Counted from the first letter of the stretch, positions 30,100-37,986 are shown. The stretch: 64,000 bases of DNA from Oceanicella sp. SM1341 (GCF_003448965.1 NZ_QRGC01000002.1:186001-250000); one strand, 5' to 3'. Made by a program: numbers and translations. Notes: a model not told the origin generated them from the letters alone.

Positions 30100-30483
30100 T
30101 CAGTCGAACACCCGCACCAGCTGCTCGTCCCACGGCAAGCACGCGACGAAGCAAAGCTCAAAGAGCCTGATCACGCAGGGTTCGCGGCGCACGACCAGTC
30201 GCTCGAGAACATTCGGTGCCAGCCATGCCAAGCGCAGGAGGCGGCTGACGTAGCGGTCGGAGAGGCCTTCCTCGGCGGCGAGATCGGCGATGGTGGTGAC
30301 CTCGCCGCGCTCCATCCGCTGTCGCCACGCCCATGCCCGGCTGATGGCGCGCAGCACGGGGGGATGCTGTCCCGGCGGCGGGTCGGACGCCTCAATGTCC
30401 CGCGGCGGCAGTATACGCGGCCGGCCGCCGCGTTTTCTGACCGTGAGCGGGACGTGGACGCGGAGTGTGTCGTTCGCGGGCAT
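30100..30483 (-). CDS. Recombinase-associated helix-turn-helix protein, unknown
   Basis: A 127-residue protein. Residues ~55-95 form a helix-turn-helix-like segment (GEVTTIADLAAEEGLSDRYV followed by SRLLRLAWLAPNVLERLV). A basic N-terminal section holds RKRGGRPRILPP. The ATG overlaps the stop of the serine recombinase remnant as ATGA, so the two were co-translated. Similar small proteins often follow large serine recombinases in alphaproteobacterial mobile elements, where they may help control or direct recombination. That role is inferred from context only. Confidence 0.65.
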   Translation of the reverse strand: MPANDTLRVHVPLTVRKRGGRPRILPPRDIEASDPPPGQHPPVLRAISRAWAWRQRMERGEVTTIADLAAEEGLSDRYVSRLLRLAWLAPNVLERLVVRREPCVIRLFELCFVACLPWDEQLVRVFD

Positions 30484-31529
30484 CAGGCAACGTCCTCCCG
30501 CGCGGGCGTCATCAGGCTCGCCAGCGCGCCGAGGCTGTTCTGGCGCAGATCGATGTCGAGGCCGCCCTCGCCCACCGTCACGCGGGTCACGAGCAACTGG
30601 ACGACGCGGGCCTGCTCCGCCGGGATCAGCACCTTCCACAGATCGTCGAACTGCGTGAGCGCCGCGGTGACGGCGCCCTCGTCGAGGTCGGGCCGCTCCC
30701 TCTTCAGGGCCCGCGCGGTGCGCGCAATGATTTCCGGCGTGCGCAGCAGCCGCCGGATCTCGCCGATGACCGCTTCCTCCACCATGGCCGCGGGGAGCCG
30801 CTGGGGCCCGCGCAACTCGGCTGTCGGCCGCTTCTGGATCACGTCCATCGAGACATAGTAGCAGTAGCGCCTATCGCCCTTCTTGGTGTGATGCGGGGTC
30901 ATCGCGGCGCCGGTCTCGGTGAAGATCAGCCCGCGCAGCAGCGCCGGTTCGGTGCTCCGCGTGCGCCCGGCGCGCTGGTTGCGGTTGCCGGACGGCACGG
31001 CATGTACGGCGTCCCACAAATCCGCATCGATGATCGCGTCGTGCATGCCGGGATAGGTCTCGCCCTTGTGGGTAATCTCGCCGCGGTAGATCCGGTTGTG
31101 CAGCAGCTTATAGAGCGCCCCGCGATCGATGGGCCGACCGCGCTTGGATCGGATGCCGCGGGCCTTCAGCTCCCTGATCACGGCGGCGGTGGAATCGGAC
31201 TGCGCGAAGAGCTCGAACATGGTGTGGACCTGCGTCGCCTCGGCCTCGTTCACGATCAGCTTGCGGTCGACCACGTCATAGCCGAGCGGCACGTAGCCGC
31301 CCATCCACATGCCCTTCTTCTTCGAGGCGGCAACCTTGTCGCGGATCCGCTCGCCGATGACCTCGCGCTCGAACTGGGCGAAACTGAGCAGGATGTTCAG
31401 CGTCAGCCGGCCCATCGACGTGGTCGTGTTGAACTACTGCGTGACAGAGACGAAGGTCACCCCGTGGCGGTCGAAGATCTCCACCAGCTTGGAGAAATCC
31501 ATCAGCGCGCGGCTGAGGCGGTCGATCTG
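30483..31529 (-). pseudogene. Large serine recombinase 1, N-terminus lost and amber stop inside
   Basis: The open part (start codon at 31415) gives 310 residues with the catalytic-domain end LTLNILLSFAQFEREVIGER, the recombinase domain and the zinc-ribbon-type region, ending in SLGALASLMTPAREDVA. Upstream in the same frame the sequence continues as IDRLSRALMDFSKLVEIFD and GVTFVSVTQ, then a TAG (31434-31436), then FNTTTSMGRLT. The usual family sequence is VTQQFNTTTSMGRL, so the TAG replaces a Gln codon. Before about residue ILE-ASP-ARG the gene is cut by the IS element at ~31529, so the nucleophile Ser is gone. Confidence 0.8.
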
Positions 31530-31935
31530 ATCTGAGCCCCGCTTCTTCCTTCATTTTTGGGTAGAGTCCGCTCCATCAAGGAGACAGACGATGAAGCGAT
31601 CAAGGTTCACGGAAGAGCAGATCATCGCGATGCTGAAGGAGCAGGAGGCCGGGATGGCGACGGGCGATGTCTGCCGCAAGCACGGGGTCAGCTCGGCGAC
31701 GTTCTACAAGTTCAAGGCGCGCTATGGCGGGCTCGAGGTCTCGGATGCCCGGCGGCTGAAGGCGCTGGAGGACGAGAACGGCAAGCTGAAGAGGCTGCTC
31801 GCTGAGGCGATGCTCGACAACGCCATTCTAAAGGATGTCGCAGCAAAAAAATGGTAGCGCCCGGCGTGAGACGGGAAGCGGTGGCCCGCGTCGTCGCGAC
31901 GCACGGGGTGAGCCAGCGCCGGGCGTGCCAGGTTC
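31528..31935 (+). mobile_element. Truncated IS3-family insertion sequence (left end plus orfA and start of orfB)
   Basis: The left end (TGATCTGAGCCCCGC, from 31528) breaks recombinase 1. It carries a complete orfA and about 27 codons of orfB (VAPGVRREAVARVVATHGVS up to RRACQVL). At about 31930-31940 the sequence switches abruptly to the antisense of recombinase 2, so the right end and most of orfB are missing. Confidence 0.8.
31591..31857 (+). CDS. IS3-family transposase OrfA
   Basis: An 88-residue helix-turn-helix protein. SRFTEEQIIAMLKEQEAG and CRKHGVSSATFYKFKARYGG are hallmarks of IS3-family OrfA (IS407-like group), and the end is a leucine-zipper-like segment LEDENGKLKRLLAEAMLDNA. Ribosome binding site AAGGAG lies about 10 bases upstream. 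A run of seven A residues at the end (GCAAAAAAATGG) is the expected -1 frameshift site to make OrfAB. OrfB is truncated, so the element cannot move by itself. Confidence 0.9.
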   Translation: MKRSRFTEEQIIAMLKEQEAGMATGDVCRKHGVSSATFYKFKARYGGLEVSDARRLKALEDENGKLKRLLAEAMLDNAILKDVAAKKW

Positions 31936-32987
31936 TCCTCGTCGATGATCAGACCGGACAGCTGGCCCTGCCGTTTCAGGATCGCGCGCAGGGCGTCGAG
32001 CAGTTCCTCATCCGAAAAGGCGGCTGCGCGCATCCACGATCTCCCGGGCGCGTAGGAACATCGCCTCGTCGACGATGGCCTGATAGGCGCCATCGGCACG
32101 GATCCACATATCCCGCAGGTTCACGACACGACGCTGCTTCAGCTTGAACGACACCTTGTTGAAGACGTTGTTGCCGACGTACTTTTCGTTGGTCAGCACC
32201 TGATGGACAGTCGCCCGGGTCCACGGCCGGTCGAGATCCGTGAGATGTCCTTTGGCGTTTAGGATCTCCGCGATCTCGCGCTCCGGCCGCCCCTCATTCA
32301 CGAACATCTCGTATATGCGCTGGACGACCCGCTGTTCCTCTTCGGGGCCGGGGACCAGGATCACGCGGTCGGTCTGAAGGCTTATGTGTTGACCGCGCTT
32401 GAGTTCGGCCTTCACCTCGCCACGCTCGTTCAGCAGCGCTCCGCGCAACCCGAAACCGGCGGGGCCGCCCTGACGGTAGCCGAGCTCGATCAGGCGGCAT
32501 TGCCCGCAAAGACCTTGACCGAGAGCTCCCGACTGTATTCGCCAGCCATGGCCCGCTTGACGCTGCTCACGATTGTGGAGGTCGGCGATCCGTCGTTCTC
32601 GAACTGCTCGGCGCAATAGGCGACCTGCATCCCGGCCTTGCGACATCGATACTCGTAGTAGGCCGCCTCGTCCGCGTCCTGAAATCGTCCCCAGCGGGTG
32701 ACGTCGTAAACCAGGATCACGCGGTACTCGGCCGCGCCCGACTCGACGTCGGAGATCATCTGCTGCAATGCCCTTCGGCCGCCGATGATCAGACCGCTTT
32801 TCGCATCGTCCGAGTAGGTCTTGATGATCTCGATGCCGCGCCGTTCGGCGTATTCGCGGATGGTCTTTGACTGGTTCTGTGTCGGGTACTGCTGATGCTC
32901 GGTGGACATCCTGACGTATTGCGCCGCCAGGATGCGCTCGGGCGCCTCGGCCGGCCCTCCGGATATCGGTGTTCTTGTCCGAGCCAC
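31936..32987 (-). pseudogene. Large serine recombinase 2, two frameshifts and lost C-terminus
   Basis: It starts MARTRTPISGG. The resolvase catalytic domain contains AAQYVRMSTEHQQYPTQNQ with the nucleophile Ser, and VILVYDVTRWGRF. After LSVKVFAG the frame ends early; the next frame continues CRLIELGYRQGGPAGFGLRG through the recombinase domain (VHQVLTNEKYVGNNVFNKVS). A second shift near 32030 leads to FSDEELLDALRAILKRQGQL and IIDEEN, where the IS junction cuts it. Each shift fits loss of one base (near 32503 and 32033). It differs from recombinase 1 and is not its missing N-terminal half. Confidence 0.8.
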
Positions 32988-33075
32988 GCCCGCCTCCCGA
33001 AAACTCCACGCGCGCTGCCCAAGGCGTCTGGCTTCCTAACTCCCGCCCATGCCAAAGCTCCGACTGCCGCTTTTC

Positions 33076-33091
33076 ATGTCTCCCCAGACAT
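33076..33091. promoter_or_regulatory. Palindrome ATGTCT-CCCC-AGACAT before the small HTH gene
   Basis: A perfect 6-4-6 inverted repeat located 16 bases before the HTH gene start and 89 bases before recombinase 2 on the other strand. Its position suits an autoregulatory operator controlling both. Confidence 0.4.
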
Positions 33092-33106
33092 TTAGCGGAG
33101 AAACAT

Positions 33107-33397
33107 ATGAAGTTGCGGGCGAAGATGGGCACATTTGTGCCCCCAGAGGACGTTCCGGCCGATTACCGCGCCGCCGTCGCCATGGCATTGCATGCGGAGC
33201 TCGGATCGACCCACCGGGCGATCAAGTCCGCCATGAGGTGGACGGGGGCCAGCGAGCGGACGGTGAAGTACTGGTTCGCGGGCGAGCGCGGGCCGAGCGG
33301 GGAGCAGCTGGTGTCACTTGCGCGACATTCGGATGCTGTGCTGGTTTTGCTGCTGACAATGACGGATCGTCTGGTTCTGGAAGACGGCGACGGATAG
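33107..33397 (+). CDS. Small helix-turn-helix protein divergent from serine recombinase
   Basis: A 96-residue protein. The central segment STHRAIKSAMRWTGASERTV followed by KYWFAGERGPSGEQLVSLAR has the pattern of a helix-turn-helix in which a tryptophan/lysine recognition helix precedes a turn. The C-terminus is VLLLTMTDRLVLEDGDG. GGAG lies 7 bases before the ATG. I know such proteins only as small ORFs beside alphaproteobacterial recombinases. A control role in element activity is inferred from the divergent position and the palindrome upstream. Confidence 0.6.
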   Translation: MKLRAKMGTFVPPEDVPADYRAAVAMALHAELGSTHRAIKSAMRWTGASERTVKYWFAGERGPSGEQLVSLARHSDAVLVLLLTMTDRLVLEDGDG

Positions 33398-33421
33398 GCG
33401 GCACAGCGAGCGGGCCCTTGC

Positions 33422-33454
33422 TTTGTGTTCGTTATTGGTTATCTTGAACACAAA
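33422..33454. promoter_or_regulatory. parDE operator: 9-bp perfect inverted repeat
   Basis: TTTGTGTTC (33422-33430) and GAACACAAA (33446-33454) are perfect complements separated by 15 bases, with the second arm 19 bases before the parD ATG. The spacing places both arms on one face of DNA and suits binding of a ribbon-helix-helix antitoxin. Confidence 0.6.
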
Positions 33455-33472
33455 CGATTGAGGGAGAGCGCC

Positions 33473-33727
33473 ATGTCTCGGACCACCACCATGACCGTGC
33501 GCGTCAGCGGCGCGCTCAGCGAGTTCGTCGCGACCAATGTCGGCGAGGACGGCGCCTACGAGAACGTCAGCGAGTACATCCGAGATCTGATCCGTCGCGA
33601 CAAAGAGCGCGTCGAGCGTGAGGCGTTCGATCGGCTGAAGGCTGAGCTTAACCGCGCCTTTGCTGCGCCCGAGGAGAGCTACAAGCCGCTGACCGCCGCC
33701 GAGGTGATCGCCCGGAACCGGACCTGA
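33473..33727 (+). CDS. parD: ParD-type antitoxin (ribbon-helix-helix)
   Basis: An 84-residue protein. The N-terminal half TTMTVRVSGALSEFVATNV followed by NVSEYIRDLIRRDKERVE is the CopG/ParD ribbon-helix-helix DNA-binding and dimer module. The acidic C-terminal end is the toxin-neutralising part. A strong GAGGGAGAG site precedes the ATG. The parE gene starts 4 bases after its stop, and a palindromic operator lies upstream for autorepression. The pair appears intact although its surroundings are decayed. Confidence 0.9.
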   Translation: MSRTTTMTVRVSGALSEFVATNVGEDGAYENVSEYIRDLIRRDKERVEREAFDRLKAELNRAFAAPEESYKPLTAAEVIARNRT

Positions 33728-33731
33728 TCGC

Positions 33732-34043
33732 ATGGCGATCCGGATCCAGGAGGCGGCGTCCATTCGGCTCGACGAGATCTATCGATACACCCGTGACACG
33801 TGGGGCGAGGCGCAGGCCGAGACCTATATCACCGGCTTGTTTTCCGCATTCGAGCAGATCGAAACGCGCGGTGTCCATTCGCGGGCTGTGCCGGCCGAAT
33901 TCGGAGTGGAGGGATATTTCTTCCGGTACGAGCGGCATTTCGTGTACTGGCGGCACCTGTCGAATGGCGATATCGGCATCGTCACAATCCTTCACGAGCG
34001 GATGCATCAGATTGATCGTTTCAAGGAGGACTTCTTCGGATAA
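33732..34043 (+). CDS. parE: ParE-type toxin (RelE/ParE superfamily)
   Basis: A 103-residue protein. IQEAASIRLDEIYRYTRDTW is the family's N-terminal helix pair, and the core VEGYFFRYERHFVYWRHL and IGIVTILHERMHQIDRFKED is the beta-sheet with conserved Arg and His positions. ParE toxins poison DNA gyrase. Antitoxin ParD is encoded just upstream. Such pairs stabilise plasmids and integrated elements. No truncation is visible. Confidence 0.9.
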   Translation: MAIRIQEAASIRLDEIYRYTRDTWGEAQAETYITGLFSAFEQIETRGVHSRAVPAEFGVEGYFFRYERHFVYWRHLSNGDIGIVTILHERMHQIDRFKEDFFG

Positions 34044-34132
34044 CGTTCGGCAGACAGTGTCGTGCAGACCAGTCTCCAAGGCCTTGAACCGGCAACGGCG
34101 GACACAATGCTCTTGGTTTGTATCCGTTTTGA

Positions 34133-34423
34133 TCATGCTCTGCTTTTCAAGCAGCGTAAGCAAGCGTAGGCACGGGTGTTGAACAGAACCTTCTTGGATT
34201 CGCCGAGTTCAGAATAGATCCTGGCCGCTACTTCCAGCAGAGTTTTCAGGCGCTCCGTTCCCTCCGCCACTTCCCCCCCGCGAAAACGCACTGCCGATCC
34301 GGCCGGATTTTTCCGTTGGTCTCGTGGGTTGTACGGCAGCGGCTCCACACCGGCCTGCGCGGGCATGTCACGCCCGCGTTCTCTCGCCGGATCCCGCTCC
34401 GGGCCGGTGTCCTTCCGGTTCAT
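34133..34423 (-). CDS. Hypothetical protein at the island edge
   Basis: A 96-residue frame starting at an ATG (34421-34423) with a good GGGAGG site 8 bases upstream. The N-terminal half is strongly charged (MNRKDTGPERDPARERGR). The C-terminal half is helical (GTERLKTLLEVAARIYSELG) and ends with CLRCLKSRA. I recognise no family. It follows the multicopper oxidase gene in the same direction by 110 bases but is closer in composition to the mobile region. It could be a relic or a chance frame. Confidence 0.3.
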   Translation of the reverse strand: MNRKDTGPERDPARERGRDMPAQAGVEPLPYNPRDQRKNPAGSAVRFRGGEVAEGTERLKTLLEVAARIYSELGESKKVLFNTRAYACLRCLKSRA

Positions 34424-34533
34424 CCTGTCGGCCTCCCGTTCTTTCAGGGCGCGTCCCCACCGGCTCCCGCGAGACGGCCGGGGCGCGCACTGCCGCTGCG
34501 TCGGGGCGGCCGGAGGGGACGCCCCGAGCAGGG

Positions 34534-36027
34534 TCAGGCCGATGCCGTGACGAGGAACTCGGTCATCATGCCGGTCGAAAGATGTGGCATGTGATGGCAG
34601 TGCAGCATCCAGCGCGCCGCCTCGCCGGCGTCGAGGGCCACGTCGACCATCGACATCGGCGGAACATGCACCGTGTCGCGCAGCGCACCGGCGATGCGTC
34701 GCCCGTTCAGGCCGACGACCCGGAACACATGGCCGTGCAGGTGCATCGGATGGGCCATCATCGACATGTTGTGAAACGACAGCACGACGCGCTCGCCGCT
34801 GCGCGCCGTGACCGGCTGGTGCCGGCCCCAGACGGCCCCGTCGATCGTCCAGAGATAGGGCTGCATCGAGCCGCCCAGCATCAGCATCCGGCTGCGATCC
34901 ACCGGCCGTTCGGGCAGGGCGTCCGGCGCGACGAGGCGCGCCTCCTGTGCCAGATCGGTGTCGAAAGCGGGCGCCTCGGCCTCCGCCACGGCATCGAGGC
35001 GCCGGATCTCGGCCCCCCGCGTCGCGAGGATCAGGCCGGTGCGCTCCCGGGCGCCTTCGCGCAGGGCCAGGATCGGCCAGGCGCCGCCTTCGTTCGGCAG
35101 GTCGATCTCGAGGTCCAGCCGCTGTCCCATCGCGAGACCGAACCGCCGGCCCGGAAGCGGCCGCACCGCATTGCCGTCCACGGCGACGAGCCGCGCCCCG
35201 ACCGCCCCGCTGTCGATCCAGAACACCGTGGCCGCCGCGGCGTTGATGACCCGGAGCCGGATGCGGCCGCCACGATCGACCGTGATCACCTCCGGGTCCG
35301 AAAGCGTGCGGTCGTTGGCCAGATAGGCGTCCCAGTCGTGGTCGTTCAGGTCCATGGCCATGCCGCCCGTGGCCCCGTGACCCATCGCCCCGTGATCCAT
35401 CGCCCCGTGGTTCATGCCCTGCATGGGCATCGCCTGCGCGGGCGCTGTGCCGCCATGATGCGGGCTCGCGCCATGCCCTGCGCTGCCGTGCCCTCCGGTG
35501 ATCCCGGCCATGACCTCCTCCGGGGGGCTGAACGAGAAGTCGTGCAGGAACATCACGACCTCCTGCCGGTCGGCGACCAGGTCTTCCGGCGAGCGCACGA
35601 TCAGGGGCGCGGCGAGAAGCTGCATCTCCTGAAACGGCACGTGGCTGTGCATCCAGTGGGTGCCCTGCCGCGGCTCGAAGTCGTAGGACCGGGTCTCGCC
35701 CGGTGCGAGCAGTGGCATCGGCATGTCCGGCACGCCGTCCTGCGCGTTGGGGGGAACCTGTCCATGCCAGTGGATGATCGTCTCGATGTCGAGATCGTTG
35801 GCAAGGTCGATCCGGAACCGCTGGCCGGGGTCGAGCACCAGTCCCTGTCCGCCGGGACCCGCAAGACCGAAGACGGTCGCGGCGCGCCCGTCGATGTCGA
35901 GGGTGCGGGTCGAAGCCGAAAGGGATATCGGGGCCCCGCCCTGCGCGAAGGCAGGGCCGGGCATCCGGGCCGCAGCGATGGCTGCGGCACCTGCGGCAAG
36001 AAAGCCGCGTCGCGAAAGGGTATCCAT
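34534..36027 (-). CDS. Multicopper oxidase, CopA-like, with Met/His-rich insert
   Basis: A 497-residue Tat-exported oxidase (SRRGFLAAGAAAIAAA at the N-terminus). All four copper-binding clusters are present: IIHWHGQVPP, THWMHSHVPF, MAHPMHLHGHVFRV and LHCHHMPHLSTGMM, with a Met axial ligand at the type 1 site. Around residues 195-235 is a Met/His-rich stretch (MPMQGMNHGAMDHGAMGHG), as in copper-resistance CopA/PcoA and CueO-like enzymes. It probably oxidises Cu(I) in the periplasm. CAGGAG precedes the ATG at 36027. The Cys/His-rich small protein lies upstream in the same direction. Confidence 0.93.
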   Translation of the reverse strand: MDTLSRRGFLAAGAAAIAAARMPGPAFAQGGAPISLSASTRTLDIDGRAATVFGLAGPGGQGLVLDPGQRFRIDLANDLDIETIIHWHGQVPPNAQDGVPDMPMPLLAPGETRSYDFEPRQGTHWMHSHVPFQEMQLLAAPLIVRSPEDLVADRQEVVMFLHDFSFSPPEEVMAGITGGHGSAGHGASPHHGGTAPAQAMPMQGMNHGAMDHGAMGHGATGGMAMDLNDHDWDAYLANDRTLSDPEVITVDRGGRIRLRVINAAAATVFWIDSGAVGARLVAVDGNAVRPLPGRRFGLAMGQRLDLEIDLPNEGGAWPILALREGARERTGLILATRGAEIRRLDAVAEAEAPAFDTDLAQEARLVAPDALPERPVDRSRMLMLGGSMQPYLWTIDGAVWGRHQPVTARSGERVVLSFHNMSMMAHPMHLHGHVFRVVGLNGRRIAGALRDTVHVPPMSMVDVALDAGEAARWMLHCHHMPHLSTGMMTEFLVTASA

Positions 36028-36100
36028 GGTCGTCTCCTGGGGACATGCAGTCCCGCTCATCAATGCCGACGGGACGCCGCGGGCGTCTGCCCGGGCGCGC

Positions 36101-36460
36101 TCAGAGGAGACGGAGCTGGGGAGGGCGCTCGTTCAGTCCGGGCGAGCGGCCGGAACGGGCAGCCCCGGGCGGAAGGCCGTGGCCGGCGGGTCGGAACGCG
36201 CGGCCGGCCTCGACAGCCGGCATCGTCAGCAGGAACGAGAGGCCCGCGCAGGCGAACTCGCAGAGTCCGGCATCGGTCGATCCATGGTCCTCGCCGCCGT
36301 CACAGGGCGGATGACCTCCGGGCGACGCGTGCATCGTCTCGCCGTGATGGAACGCGTGATCCGCCTGCAGGCCACCCATGCGCGCAGCATGCGCCGCGCC
36401 GATCGTCGTGACCACGGCGATCGCGAGTGCGGCAAGGATGTTGAGGATGCGCGCGAGCAT
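36101..36460 (-). CDS. Small exported His/Cys-containing protein (DUF2946-like)
   Basis: A 119-residue protein with an N-terminal hydrophobic signal or anchor (ILAALAIAVVTTIGAAHA), then a His-rich segment HAFHHGETMHASPGGHPPC and CEFACAGLSFLL. This layout resembles DUF2946-type proteins often found near copper-resistance genes. It is co-directional with the multicopper oxidase, with 73 bases between, and would be the first gene of that unit. Metal binding by the His and Cys residues is likely but not shown. Confidence 0.65.
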   Translation of the reverse strand: MLARILNILAALAIAVVTTIGAAHAARMGGLQADHAFHHGETMHASPGGHPPCDGGEDHGSTDAGLCEFACAGLSFLLTMPAVEAGRAFRPAGHGLPPGAARSGRSPGLNERPPQLRLL

Positions 36461-36576
36461 GCCCCAAGGTTAGGTGCTGCTCACGAGAATGTCCATTGTC
36501 CGCGGCGGGCGCCTCGGGCAAGACGTCACCCCGGCGCGAAGCGGTCGGGCCTCGTTCAGCAAAGGAGATCTGCGCA

Positions 36577-37026
36577 TTGCCGGACATCCTCGCCAGCACG
36601 CGCCGGAGCGGAGTGTTCGCCGGAGCCCTGATCCTCGCGATCATCGCGGGATGGCTTGCCGCCACCGCCGCGGCCTCCGAAGACGTCATTGCGCAGGGCC
36701 GGCAGATCTATGCGGATCAGTGCGCCGCCTGCCACGGAGCCGAGCTCGAGGGGCAGCCCGACTGGCGCTCGCCCCTGCCCTCGGGCCGGCTGCCCGCGCC
36801 ACCGCATGACGCGAGCGGCCACACCTGGCACCATCCCGACGAGGTCCTGTTCCGGATCGTCAGGGAGGGCACGGCCGCCATCGTGGGCGGCGGGTACGAA
36901 AGCGACATGCCGGGCTTCGGAGACGTGCTGAGCGATGCGGAGATCCGCGCCGTCCTCGCCTATATCAGGAGCACCTGGCCGGAGCGCGAGCGCCGCTACC
37001 AGGAGAGCGTGTCGCGGGCGGACTGA
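36577..37026 (+). CDS. Cytochrome c, class I (TTG start)
   Basis: A 149-residue protein. The hydrophobic N-terminus GVFAGALILAIIAGWLAATA is a signal peptide or anchor, the haem site is CAACH, and a Met ligand is available in ESDMPGFGDVLSD near the C-terminal YIRSTWPE helix. The start is taken as TTG at 36577 because a strong AAAGGAG lies 9 bases upstream; an ATG at 36496 would need an unusual extension. It is divergent from the copper genes and should transfer electrons in the periplasm, perhaps with the oxidase. Confidence 0.85.
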   Translation: MPDILASTRRSGVFAGALILAIIAGWLAATAAASEDVIAQGRQIYADQCAACHGAELEGQPDWRSPLPSGRLPAPPHDASGHTWHHPDEVLFRIVREGTAAIVGGGYESDMPGFGDVLSDAEIRAVLAYIRSTWPERERRYQESVSRAD

Positions 37027-37102
37027 CCACCCCGCCGGGAGATCGGCAGGCCAAAGCCGGGGCGCCGCACCGGCGACCGGGGAAGACCCGCTCCCCCGGT
37101 CG

Positions 37103-37963
37103 TCATCCCGCTCCGCAGGAGTAGAAGCCGCTGTAGCCCACGCGGAGCCCCTCATCGAGCTCGAACACCAGCTCCGCGTTCCGGCGCCAGGTGGCGTCGT
37201 CGCCGAGCGGTCGGACGGTGACGGTGGTGCCGGGAGCCGAGAACGCGGCCCCGCCCCCCTGCGGCTCACCGGCCGCATCGAGGGCCACGAGGACGCCGTT
37301 GAGCTTCACCGCGCCCGCGCCGCTTTCGCCGGCCCGGAGGATCGGGTCGGTCTCCGGGCTGCGGTTGAAGGTGCAGGGGGCGGCGGTTTCCAGCACCCGG
37401 TCGGCTTCGGCCGCGGGGATCGGCGCCAGGTCGAGCCGGCTGATGAGGGTGTTCGAAAGCGCATCCTGCACGCTGCCGGGTTCGGCCGGCGGGTCCTGGT
37501 ACACGCTCTGCGCCACCTGGCCCTCGGAGGTGTCGTCGATCAGGTAGCGCATCTCGGCGATCTCGCGCCGCTGCGCCGCGATGATCTCGTCGGCCAGCTT
37601 GCGCACGCGCGGGTCGCGGATCTGCGCCCGTTCGGAGGTCATGATCGCGATCGAGTGGTGCGGGATCATCGCGCTCATGTAGCTGGGGCCGGAGACCGTG
37701 ACCTGGCTGCGGACCAGCCAGAGCGACCCGGCGAAAACGATGATCGAACCGAGGAAGATCGCGATGTTGAGGCGCTTGTTCGAGTACATGCCGAGCATGA
37801 AGGCGAGCATGACGACGGCCATCGTCGCCCCCATCATGATCGCCATGTAGGTTCGCGTCTCGGAGAAGAAGACGTGCTCCCAAGCGTAGGTGTTGAGATA
37901 CATGAGGATGAACATCACCACGGTCGAGGTGAGGATCATCAGGCCGAAGCGCACATAGGACAT
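37103..37963 (-). CDS. Membrane-anchored DUF305 protein with C-terminal beta domain
   Basis: A 286-residue protein. Three hydrophobic helices occupy the first ~85 residues (FGLMILTSTVVMFILMYLNT and others). The DUF305 ferritin-like motif SAMIPHHSIAIMTSE follows, with RREIAEMRYLIDD in the partner helix. From about residue 190 a separate beta-rich part contains two Cys residues (AAPCTFNRSPETD and GFYSCGAG). DUF305 proteins are common in metal-resistance clusters and are thought to bind metal. It is co-directional with the cytochrome c gene upstream, with 23 bases between. Confidence 0.85.
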   Translation of the reverse strand: MSYVRFGLMILTSTVVMFILMYLNTYAWEHVFFSETRTYMAIMMGATMAVVMLAFMLGMYSNKRLNIAIFLGSIIVFAGSLWLVRSQVTVSGPSYMSAMIPHHSIAIMTSERAQIRDPRVRKLADEIIAAQRREIAEMRYLIDDTSEGQVAQSVYQDPPAEPGSVQDALSNTLISRLDLAPIPAAEADRVLETAAPCTFNRSPETDPILRAGESGAGAVKLNGVLVALDAAGEPQGGGAAFSAPGTTVTVRPLGDDATWRRNAELVFELDEGLRVGYSGFYSCGAG

Positions 37964-37986
37964 GTCTCGGAATTCCTGTTCTTTGT

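Noticed and set aside
34230-34310. Possible tRNA or tRNA-derived attachment-site relic (sequence like CCCTCCGCCACTTCCC)
   Set aside because: I could not fold a cloverleaf, and the match to the 3' end of tRNA-Ser is too short to call a direct repeat.
36461-36576. CueR or CopR operator between the divergent copper genes
   Set aside because: The 116-base gap shows no clear MerR-type dyad with the expected promoter spacing.
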